Below, in pieces: positions 1 through 5,739 of a stretch of DNA of 14,249 nucleotides. Position 1 is the stretch's first letter. The number at the start of each line of letters is the position of its first letter. A program made the translations under genes and the position numbers. Under the pieces are notes generated by a model. The model ran no database searches. It had not been told where the DNA came from and saw nothing but the letters and a program-made list of their open reading frames with translations. Source of the stretch: Bacillota bacterium (GTDB lineage Bacteria; Bacillota_E; Sulfobacillia; Sulfobacillales; Sulfobacillaceae); the NCBI GenBank assembly GCA_021802225.1, contig JAKAAS010000006.1:1-14249 (forward strand), read 5' to 3'.

Positions 1-38
1 CCGATGGCGAAACCCGTTATATAATACACCCCTACCCT

Positions 39-67
39 CGAAACCCCTTGCGGCGCAAGGGGTTTCG
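39..67 (+). terminator. Strong GC-rich hairpin, possible terminator of an upstream gene
   Basis: A perfect inverted repeat with 13-base arms (CGAAACCCCTTGC and its complement) around a 3-base loop. The descending arm ends in GGGGTTTCG, so a short T-run lies inside the stem, but no T tract follows it on either strand. It resembles an intrinsic terminator for a gene ending left of the window. If so, the coding sequence that follows should begin after it. However, the reading frame of the next gene runs open through the hairpin back to position 25. Termination is therefore likely but not certain. Confidence 0.55.
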
Positions 68-132
68 CTCTGCGCGATCGGATAACTAGGAAAGTCCCGC
101 TAGATAAGACTAATGACGGTTACGTTCTGTAT

Positions 133-786
133 ATGAGTTTTGTTGACCCGGTGGATAACCGTTGGCGAGTCGACCGAGTTCTGGCCGACGAACCGGATCG
201 ATTTCGCGTCAACCAACGAGAAACGATGTTTACAGCTTCGCAACTTAGTTTGGCTGCGGTGAAGGATCCAGTTGTGGTACACGCTCATGGTTTGTACTGG
301 ATGTATTTGAGTACTGCGGTTATCAGTCCTAGAGGTCTCGGGCGACCTCACGAAGAGCTACATGCATCGAAGGATGTCTATACAACGGGTTTGATCTATT
401 CCACGACGGGACTAGCCGTTAGTCCTGACGGGCTTCATTATGAGTGGCTAGGTCAAGTCTTGGAACCGTCGGCAGGTCGGTGGGATACCTATGCGTCCCG
501 AATTAGCACGGTATTATGCACTTCGCATGGATTTGTCGCCTTGTATGACGGCAGTGCCAGCGAGAAAGAAAATTACGAAGAACGTACCGGAGTAGCGATT
601 TCAGGTGATCTCTATCACTGGATTAAGTTGAGCGGTGACAAACCTTGGATTGTCTCACCGTTTGGCAAGGGTACCTTGCGTTACGTAGACTATGTTACTC
701 GAAATAACAGCATTTTTTTCTATTATGAGATGGCCAGACCAGATGGTGCCCATGAACTCCGGGTTGCTGTCCAGTCTCGTGAATAG
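133..786 (+). CDS. GH43/GH117-like beta-propeller glycosidase, probably missing its N-terminus
   Basis: Predicted 217-residue protein resembling the five-bladed beta-propeller glycoside hydrolases (GH43, GH117, GH32 and relatives), which cleave terminal sugars from glycosides or oligosaccharides. The blade-like pattern is visible: KDPVV followed by LYWMYLS, then a GLAVSPDGLHYEWLG strand pair, GFVALYDGS, GVAISGDLYHW, and a last blade with IFFYYEMARPDG. These enzymes usually exceed 300 residues. Only about four blades are present, and the N-terminal one, with its usual catalytic Asp, is not seen. The first ATG (133) has no Shine-Dalgarno site and falls inside a strand-like stretch (GYVLYMSFVDP) that begins upstream in the same open frame, so this ATG is unlikely to be the native start. 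The gene ends 16 bases before the oxidoreductase gene, suggesting co-transcription. No signal peptide is visible. It could be a pseudogene or a 5'-deleted gene; the exact family is uncertain. Confidence 0.6.
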   Translation: MSFVDPVDNRWRVDRVLADEPDRFRVNQRETMFTASQLSLAAVKDPVVVHAHGLYWMYLSTAVISPRGLGRPHEELHASKDVYTTGLIYSTTGLAVSPDGLHYEWLGQVLEPSAGRWDTYASRISTVLCTSHGFVALYDGSASEKENYEERTGVAISGDLYHWIKLSGDKPWIVSPFGKGTLRYVDYVTRNNSIFFYYEMARPDGAHELRVAVQSRE

Positions 787-790
787 AAAT

Positions 791-796
791 GAGGAG
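791..796 (+). promoter_or_regulatory. Ribosome binding site fixing the start at 803
   Basis: GAGGAG lies 6 bases before the ATG at 803. It rules out the earlier in-frame starts inside the preceding gene, because the protein then begins directly before the Rossmann-fold first strand. Confidence 0.8.
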
Positions 797-802
797 ATTG
801 TT

Positions 803-1786
803 ATGAACCCACCATTGAAAGTTGCAGTTATTGGCTGTGGAAGAATGGGAAGTGCCCATTTGAGGAATCTGTGCCAATGGGATACGGTGAAAGTAGTCGC
901 AGTATGCGACCAGATTCCAGGGGTTAGTGAGGTTGCGGCGCAGTTTACAGGGGGCACCCATTACACGGATCCTGTCCGAATGTTGGCAGAAGAAGAGTTG
1001 GATGCCGTGTATGTTGCAACCAATACTGGGTCTCATGCACAAATCGGTGCGGCAGTTTTGTCGTCGGGACGTCACCTTTTCCTGGAAAAACCGTTAGCCT
1101 TAAACGCCGACGATGCCAGACATTTAGTTGACCAGGCTCGTGGTTCTTCACAAATTCACGCTGTAGGTCACCAGTGGCGTTATTTGCGCGGAGTTGATCG
1201 GGCTCTCGAGTACCTCCGCGACAAGCCACTATCTGTTATGAACTTAACCTATTATTGGACATGGCCTCTGGTGGACTGGATTGCTGACCGGACGACGGGT
1301 GGTGGACAAGTAATGGACCAGGGTATTCATCTTCTTGATCTTGCTCGTTATTTTGCAGGAAACCCTGTTCAGATTAGTGCTCAGTACACTCTCAACGCAC
1401 GCAAGCAAGAACAGTTCCCGAACTGGGATGGCCAAGTAGTCATTGGGCGTTTCGACCGCGGTGCTGTATTTTCACTTACTACAACTTATTCATTATTCAA
1501 AGAAATTATTAATCCGGCCCAAGTGGATGTCATCGCTCAAGACTTGTTAGTACGAATAACTCCTCAAGAAACACATATCATCACTCCTGAAACGATAACC
1601 ATTTATCGTGAAGTGGAATCGCCTGTTGAACGGGAAGATCGAATGTTTGTTGAGGCTTGTCTGAAACATGATCCTACCCTGATTCGGTCGACAATCCCTG
1701 ACGCAGCACAATCGCTTGGGATGGTACTAACGGCTAACGCCAGTGCTGAGAATGGCGTGACGTTAAGCTACACGTTAGAGATGTAG
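803..1786 (+). CDS. Gfo/Idh/MocA family sugar oxidoreductase
   Basis: A 327-residue NAD(P)-dependent dehydrogenase of the Gfo/Idh/MocA family, whose members oxidise or reduce sugars, inositols and related polyols in the cytoplasm. The N-terminal Rossmann fold starts at once (residues 7-16, VAVIGCGRMG, the dinucleotide-binding GxGxxG). The family EKP motif is at residues 95-97, with the Lys that commonly contacts cofactor and substrate. The second domain carries GHQWRY (residues 122-127) and the DQGIHLLD stretch around residues 172-179, whose Asp172 and His176 match the usual catalytic pair. Length is typical. Start chosen from the GAGGAG site 6 bases upstream. It follows the glycosidase-like gene by 16 bases and precedes a sugar isomerase/epimerase-like gene by 79, a common pairing in sugar and inositol catabolism. 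Substrate cannot be read from the sequence. Confidence 0.93.
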   Translation: MNPPLKVAVIGCGRMGSAHLRNLCQWDTVKVVAVCDQIPGVSEVAAQFTGGTHYTDPVRMLAEEELDAVYVATNTGSHAQIGAAVLSSGRHLFLEKPLALNADDARHLVDQARGSSQIHAVGHQWRYLRGVDRALEYLRDKPLSVMNLTYYWTWPLVDWIADRTTGGGQVMDQGIHLLDLARYFAGNPVQISAQYTLNARKQEQFPNWDGQVVIGRFDRGAVFSLTTTYSLFKEIINPAQVDVIAQDLLVRITPQETHIITPETITIYREVESPVEREDRMFVEACLKHDPTLIRSTIPDAAQSLGMVLTANASAENGVTLSYTLEM

Positions 1787-1852
1787 ATTTTTGGTTGGTG
1801 AAAATAACGTTTAAATACCCACCGGAGATAGAGTAAACCAAGCATGAGTTAT

Positions 1853-1859
1853 GGAGGAG
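1853..1859 (+). promoter_or_regulatory. Ribosome binding site fixing the start at 1866
   Basis: GGAGGAG ends 6 bases before the ATG at 1866. The ATG at 1851 overlaps this site and would add five residues before the first beta-strand, so 1866 is preferred. Confidence 0.85.
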
Positions 1860-1865
1860 TGCAAG

Positions 1866-2738
1866 ATGCAGATCGGATTTTTAAACGCGTGTTTGATGGA
1901 GTGGGAACCAGAGCGCGTAGTTCGTTTTGCCCGGGAACATGGTTTTGCTGCGGTCGAATTTCATGGGGGGCCGAATTATCGAAAGGTATCGTGGCCGTTG
2001 ATTGCTTCGGGTCAAGTGGATGATATCCAAAGACCGTTACAACAATATCAGATTGGTTGTCCAGCCATTATGTATGGTGCTTTGCCGTACTTAGACGATG
2101 ATCTGAATCGCCAACGCTATGCGGTTGACTACTTGACAATGTTGTTGCAAGCTGCACACAATTTGCATATTCCTGTAGTGTCTACCTTTGCCGGCCGACG
2201 TCTAAATGCGAGTTGGAAGGACAACGTCCAATTGTTCATGGAAGTGTTTCATCCCCTGGCGGCCACGGCCGAGGCGCTGGGTGTCCGGATCGCTTTTGAA
2301 AATTGTCCAATGACACACGGTTTTCAGCCGATTACCAACATTGCGTATGCTCCTAAAGTCTGGGATATGATGTTTGAGGCAGTGCCCTCGCCTGCTATAG
2401 GTCTTAATCTTGACCCGTCGCATTTATTCTGGCTCGGAATTGATCCGATACAAGTAATCCACCGTTACCATGACCGCATTTATCATGTTCATGCTAAAGA
2501 TGTTGAGGTGTTTCATGACCGGATTAAAGATGAATCAATTTTGGGTGAAAGTTGGTGGCGATACCGATTGCCGGGTTATGGAGACATACCGTGGCATAAA
2601 GTACTAAGCGCACTGCAAGAATATGATTATCAAGGTGTCGTATCGATTGAACATGAGGATCCTGTTTGGTCAGGTAGCGAACCGAAAATTGTTCAGGGTC
2701 TTTTGCGGTCCAAGGAATATTTGTCGGTGTGGGTCTAG
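1866..2738 (+). CDS. Sugar phosphate isomerase/epimerase-like TIM-barrel protein
   Basis: A 290-residue protein of the xylose isomerase-like (AP endonuclease family 2) TIM-barrel superfamily, which includes sugar epimerases, hydroxypyruvate isomerase and the inosose dehydratase/isomerase enzymes IolE and IolI. The expected metal-binding residues fall at strand ends in the right order: Glu145 in RIAFENCP, Asp183 and His186 in LNLDPSHLFWLG, His209 in YHVHAKD, and Glu262 in VVSIEHEDP. These normally hold Mn, Co or Zn for proton transfer. Length and N-terminal strand (MQIGFLNACL) are typical. It is the last gene of the + strand run, beside an oxidoreductase of a family it often partners with. It probably isomerises, epimerises or dehydrates the keto-sugar product of that enzyme; the exact reaction is not decidable from sequence. 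No terminator is visible after it; insertion-element debris begins about 320 bases on. Confidence 0.9.
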   Translation: MQIGFLNACLMEWEPERVVRFAREHGFAAVEFHGGPNYRKVSWPLIASGQVDDIQRPLQQYQIGCPAIMYGALPYLDDDLNRQRYAVDYLTMLLQAAHNLHIPVVSTFAGRRLNASWKDNVQLFMEVFHPLAATAEALGVRIAFENCPMTHGFQPITNIAYAPKVWDMMFEAVPSPAIGLNLDPSHLFWLGIDPIQVIHRYHDRIYHVHAKDVEVFHDRIKDESILGESWWRYRLPGYGDIPWHKVLSALQEYDYQGVVSIEHEDPVWSGSEPKIVQGLLRSKEYLSVWV

Positions 2739-3054
2739 AAAACTTGAATTCGTGTTGCGGCCAGTAATCATTGTGTACCAGCCGATGGGGGATCAGTGGT
2801 GCGAACTGTCGGTCCGAGTGGGTAGTCCCCGTTGGACTGGGGGTGTATTTCCTCAAAACGAAGGGCTGGAGACCCGTTGAGAGGAGTTGTGGCCATATAA
2901 CGATACGTGCATCCCAGAAATTGAGCAAGGGGAGCCATAAGATTTGGACAGAGTTTGTCGCGTTGGTTCAGGAAAAAATGGGGCAGTGGTACAAAATTCC
3001 CGCAGGACTATCTTTATTAGCATAATATACCCCTCGCGAACTACAATTGACGAT
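2739..3054. other. Non-coding stretch, no recognisable gene
   Basis: Between the isomerase stop and the first transposase remnant. Short open frames exist here but their translations match nothing I recognise, have no convincing ribosome binding site and look low in coding quality. A possible insertion-element end (ATAATATACCCCT) lies at 3022-3034, just outside the transposase stop of the remnant at 3055. Otherwise it may be debris from older insertions. Confidence 0.5.
3022..3034. repeat. Possible end of the IS630 remnant
   Basis: ATAATATACCCCT lies 21-33 bases beyond the stop of the - strand transposase remnant, where an IS630 terminal repeat would be expected, and contains TA, the target duplicated by this family. 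A 12-of-13 match occurs at 21-33. No intact partner end was found, so this is tentative. Confidence 0.25.
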
Positions 3055-3468
3055 TTAGGCAGCTGGTTTTAAGGTTTGAAACTTGAGTGTCAACAAGGTA
3101 TTGAGCTGGGTTGTGTGGCGGTCGTTGGTCTCTGCCACACAATCGATGTCCGCGTGCTTGAATGGGGCAAATGTTGGGTAGTATCGGCTATGGAGGCATT
3201 CGGCTTGGACACACTTTCCCCGGCGTTCCATCAAATTGAAATGGGACGAATACGCCAGGACCAACAAGAGCGTAAGGCCGAGGCGTTCCGCCTCGGCCAT
3301 CACGTAGGCCTTCCGTTGGTAGCGTGCATTATCCAGAACGCGGGTAATCAGCCAGTTGGGTAAACTTTTCAGCCAGCTTTTTGAGGAGTGTGACGACACG
3401 CTCACTAGGGATATCCGTGTCGTTGGCGACGGTGATGACCTCATGCGTGTGTTACGGCGTGCAACAGT
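3055..3468 (-). pseudogene. IS630-family transposase remnant, C-terminal half
   Basis: The - strand encodes the C-terminal half of an IS630/Tc1-mariner type DDE transposase. Recognisable are VITVANDT and SERVVTLLKKLAEKF in one frame, then, after a frame slip near 3345-3360, VLDNARYQRK, AEAERLGLTLL, a decayed proline-tyrosine loop (LAYSSHFNLMER), and the family tail ECLHSRYYPTFAPFK. The second catalytic Asp (in LDNA) and the final Glu (in NLMER) remain, but the N-terminal half with the helix-turn-helix and first Asp is gone, and a second frame slip lies near 3447. A continuous open frame runs on to 3552, but its last part only shadows the opposite remnant. It is certainly inactive. It faces away from a second copy that begins directly at its broken end. 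Confidence 0.85.
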
Positions 3469-3469
3469 T

Positions 3470-3975
3470 GAGTGGCGTCTCGCGCTCCATGCCATCACCC
3501 ACGAGATTGTGACTGTGACCAACGCGACGCACATCAAGAGTGCGAGGGTCATTGAGATCTGGGAATCACTGGCCGAGCGGTTTCACGGGCCATCCCATCA
3601 CGGTCACGCTCGGTAATGGCCGATACCAGCGCAACCATGATGCGATGCCAGAGGCGGAACGCCTTCCGGATTACACTCCTGTGGTTACCGCGTGACTCGC
3701 CCAATCTTAATCTGATCGAACGATTATGGAAACTGGTGAAACCCCGAACACACATCCTAAGATTACTCATATCCTAGTGATTATCATTTGTGCTCAATCT
3801 GAGGCATCTTATCACGTGTGAATTCGAAATCCCTCCACGACCGGTATTATGCGTCGTTTGCGCCCTTTAAACAAGCGATTGTGGACACATGGACCAACAC
3901 GTCACCGGAACCCGTGGAAATTGGCATCGTTGTTAACCCTAAAATTTCAACTATTCCACGACGTCGCATAATCGT
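3470..3975 (+). pseudogene. Second IS630-family transposase remnant, opposite orientation
   Basis: The + strand carries a separate, diverged copy of the same transposase type, split over several frames: LALHAITHEIVTVTNATHIKS from about 3476; then, after a shift near 3590, ITVTLGNGRYQRN; then from about 3676 WLPRDSPNLNLIERLWKLVK; and from 3827 KSLHDRYYASFAPFKQAIVD. The catalytic Asp of the usual LDNA motif has become Gly (LGNG). About 85 bases interrupt the gene between KLVK and KSLH. Like its neighbour it lacks the N-terminal half, and it starts at nearly the same family position. The two copies differ clearly in sequence, so they were separate insertions and not a recent duplication. Inactive. 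Confidence 0.83.
3742..3826. other. About 85-base insertion inside the + strand transposase remnant
   Basis: Relative to the family, extra sequence sits between the codons for KLVK (ending 3741) and KSLH (from 3827). It is AT-richer than its surroundings, holds a degenerate direct repeat (ATCCTAAGATTA and ATCCTAGTGATTA), and is edged by CACAC on the left and GTGTG on the right. It could be a tiny decayed mobile element or a chance expansion; no coding content. Confidence 0.4.
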
Positions 3976-4035
3976 TAATGCTAGTCTGTGGACCGTAAAG
4001 GTAGGTGGGAAAATGGGGTGTCACACGTGCCCATC

Positions 4036-5259
4036 TTAAGATATCCAAGAGACTATGGCCAAGAACAGGAACAGAACGGTAACTCCTATCAAGGCACATA
4101 ATTTTCCACGTTCAATCATCAGAGATCCCATTAAATGGCTGTCCCGCGCAATTACAATTAGCATCACAATATTAACAGGCATCCACAATGCTCCTAATGC
4201 TTGAATCCACAATGTAACATATCCAATGGGTAAAGGACGCCATAGCGCACCCAAAGCTGCACCTGTTATCGTCAAGACATGGATTCGGCGGTATCTTCCC
4301 CGTGTGGGCAACACAGTGGAAAGTGGAGAGGTGTCATGAAGTGCGTTGCTCAACATCCACGCTGACGAGAGGGAAACCGTACAAGCGGCCAAAAACCCCG
4401 CGTCAAAAATTCCTAGGGCGAAAAGCCCCCCTGGGAGTTTCCCTGTCGTGTCCAACAACCAAACCAGAGGATTAAGCGCTGCTGCACGTGTGGATCCTGT
4501 TGTGAGACCACCAATAAGCATAACTATGCTTCCCATAACAATCTGGGCCACAATACCGAGACTAAGGTCCTTGCGACCCGCCGCCAACGAGGTGATATTG
4601 CCTGCCCATGCAGCATTTTCTTGCCAGTAAATCATCCATGGGGCAATGGCGTTTCCCGCCAGAGATAGTAGCAAGAAGAGCACTGATGGAGTGAAATGTC
4701 CTCCCCACGCCGTATGCCATGTTTGCCATGTGGGGTGCATTAAGAAAGGCACTGGAATGAACACCAAATTAAATACGGCCATAAGCAATAAGAGTCGTTC
4801 CAAGTTAAGATAATCACGATTGGTGGTAAATGCAAGGACCATGGCGTAGGATATTAATAGGCCTGCCCACCAAGGGATGCCGACCAGGTTTAAAGCCGAC
4901 GTCATTCCCAAAAACTCGGTAACGAGGGTAAGCCCGTTTAACAGATGCACTAATGTTCCATTTACGACAGTCCATCGACTTCCGAATTTTATCCGGACCA
5001 CGCGATTGTATGGCATTTGTGTGGCAATGGCGATCCGAAGAGATACTTCTTGAATCATAAAAGTAATAGGCCCCATACCAATTAAACCCAGCGCAAACCA
5101 TGCTAAGTGATGAGCCGCACCAGTGACCAAATAGGATATCATGCCCCCGGCATCGTTGTCGGCGATTAATCCCAAAACGCCAGGTCCTATTATCATCATC
5201 CAAAGCATTGCCCGACGTGGAGCAGGCGATACAGTGATTTTTGAGGTTCCAAGTGACAC
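4036..5259 (-). CDS. NRAMP-related divalent metal (Mg/Mn) transporter, NRMT type
   Basis: A 407-residue integral membrane protein of the NRAMP superfamily with about ten to eleven hydrophobic segments, expected to import divalent metal ions across the cytoplasmic membrane driven by the membrane gradient. Classical NRAMP proteins have DPGN in the first helix and a metal-binding Met before Pro in helix six. Here helix one has DNDAGG (residues 34-39) and helix six has IAPW (residues 205-208), with Ala206 in place of that Met. These changes mark the NRMT branch, known for Mg and Mn transport rather than Fe-type selectivity. The family QEVSLR stretch follows helix two. The frame is open to a TTG at 5391, but that start and the ATG at 5316 lack ribosome sites; GTG 5259 has AGAGGA 9 bases upstream and gives a normal length. 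It stands alone, 480 bases after the sulfatase gene, so it may have its own promoter. Confidence 0.88.
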   Translation of the reverse strand: MSLGTSKITVSPAPRRAMLWMMIIGPGVLGLIADNDAGGMISYLVTGAAHHLAWFALGLIGMGPITFMIQEVSLRIAIATQMPYNRVVRIKFGSRWTVVNGTLVHLLNGLTLVTEFLGMTSALNLVGIPWWAGLLISYAMVLAFTTNRDYLNLERLLLLMAVFNLVFIPVPFLMHPTWQTWHTAWGGHFTPSVLFLLLSLAGNAIAPWMIYWQENAAWAGNITSLAAGRKDLSLGIVAQIVMGSIVMLIGGLTTGSTRAAALNPLVWLLDTTGKLPGGLFALGIFDAGFLAACTVSLSSAWMLSNALHDTSPLSTVLPTRGRYRRIHVLTITGAALGALWRPLPIGYVTLWIQALGALWMPVNIVMLIVIARDSHLMGSLMIERGKLCALIGVTVLFLFLAIVSWIS

Positions 5260-5268
5260 TTTGTCACG

Positions 5269-5274
5269 TCCTCT
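5269..5274 (-). promoter_or_regulatory. Ribosome binding site supporting a GTG start at 5259
   Basis: On the - strand AGAGGA lies 9 bases before GTG 5259. No comparable site precedes the longer start candidates at 5316 (ATG) or 5391 (TTG). Confidence 0.6.
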
Positions 5275-5362
5275 ACCTGGCTCACGAGAAGCATAAGCCG
5301 TTACAAGTGTTTTCATTACATAGAATATCGTTACACTCGCAGGAGTTTCCGGGTTAGTGATC

Positions 5363-5391
5363 CTATAACGTGTGAAACTCAATCGTGACAA
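5363..5391 (-). promoter_or_regulatory. Candidate promoter for the metal transporter gene
   Basis: On the - strand TTGTCA (5391-5386) and TTATAG (5368-5363) are separated by 17 bases, matching sigma-A spacing, though the -10 is a weak match. Transcription would start near 5356 and leave a leader of about 97 bases before GTG 5259. A small hairpin (GGCTTA...TGAGCC) sits in that leader just ahead of the ribosome binding site. Confidence 0.3.
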
Positions 5392-5739
5392 CGAATTCGA
5401 GGATTTCCGCTAAGTTATACAACCAGGTGGCGTTTTGGCAGGATTGATCGGTATTGGAGAATCCTTTAGGATGCCTCCAATCCCCCGTGTCATGCCGTGT
5501 TCGTGAGATTTCAACCTGTGAAGACCAGAACCGGTATTGAGACATTGTCACTGTAAGCTGAAAACTCCGGCTAGAGTACGTGACTGACACGATGTCGAAA
5601 TCCGTCAACGCATGCCACAGCCTAAAGGCCATTTTCCATATTAGATTTTTCGGTGAAGCTTCACAAAGAGGGAACTCCGGATATTTTATCCGTACGGCCA
5701 AAGGCTTGCCGTGGAACAAGGTGGACTCATGTACTCTGT
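5392..5739. other. Intergenic stretch between sulfatase and metal transporter
   Basis: No gene is supported here. A 118-codon open frame on the - strand (5719-5363) lacks a ribosome site and resembles no family I know. The only distinct structure is a perfect 12-base palindrome, GTGAAGCTTCAC, at 5653-5664, about 80 bases downstream of the sulfatase stop. A clear T-tailed terminator for the sulfatase was not seen. Confidence 0.5.
5653..5664. repeat. Perfect 12-base palindrome
   Basis: GTGAAGCTTCAC reads the same on both strands. It lies in the sulfatase-transporter gap and could be a dimeric regulator site or chance. No second copy was noticed in the window. Confidence 0.3.

Noticed and set aside
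655..1435. Several - strand open frames of 60-126 codons over the oxidoreductase gene
   Set aside because: Antisense shadows of a well-supported gene with typical family motifs.
2623..3025. Two overlapping + strand open frames of about 85 codons after the isomerase
   Set aside because: One starts inside the isomerase gene in another frame, neither has a ribosome site, and the translations resemble nothing I know.
3468..3552. Extension of the - strand transposase frame to 3552
   Set aside because: This part lies over the + strand remnant and its translation does not fit the transposase family; the family similarity ends near 3468.
3549..3770. 73-codon - strand open frame
   Set aside because: It is antisense to the + strand IS630 remnant, whose motifs (NLNLIERLWKLVK) are clear.
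5363..5719. 118-codon open frame on the - strand between sulfatase and metal transporter
   Set aside because: No ribosome binding site, no recognisable motif, and it contains the candidate promoter region; treated as non-coding.
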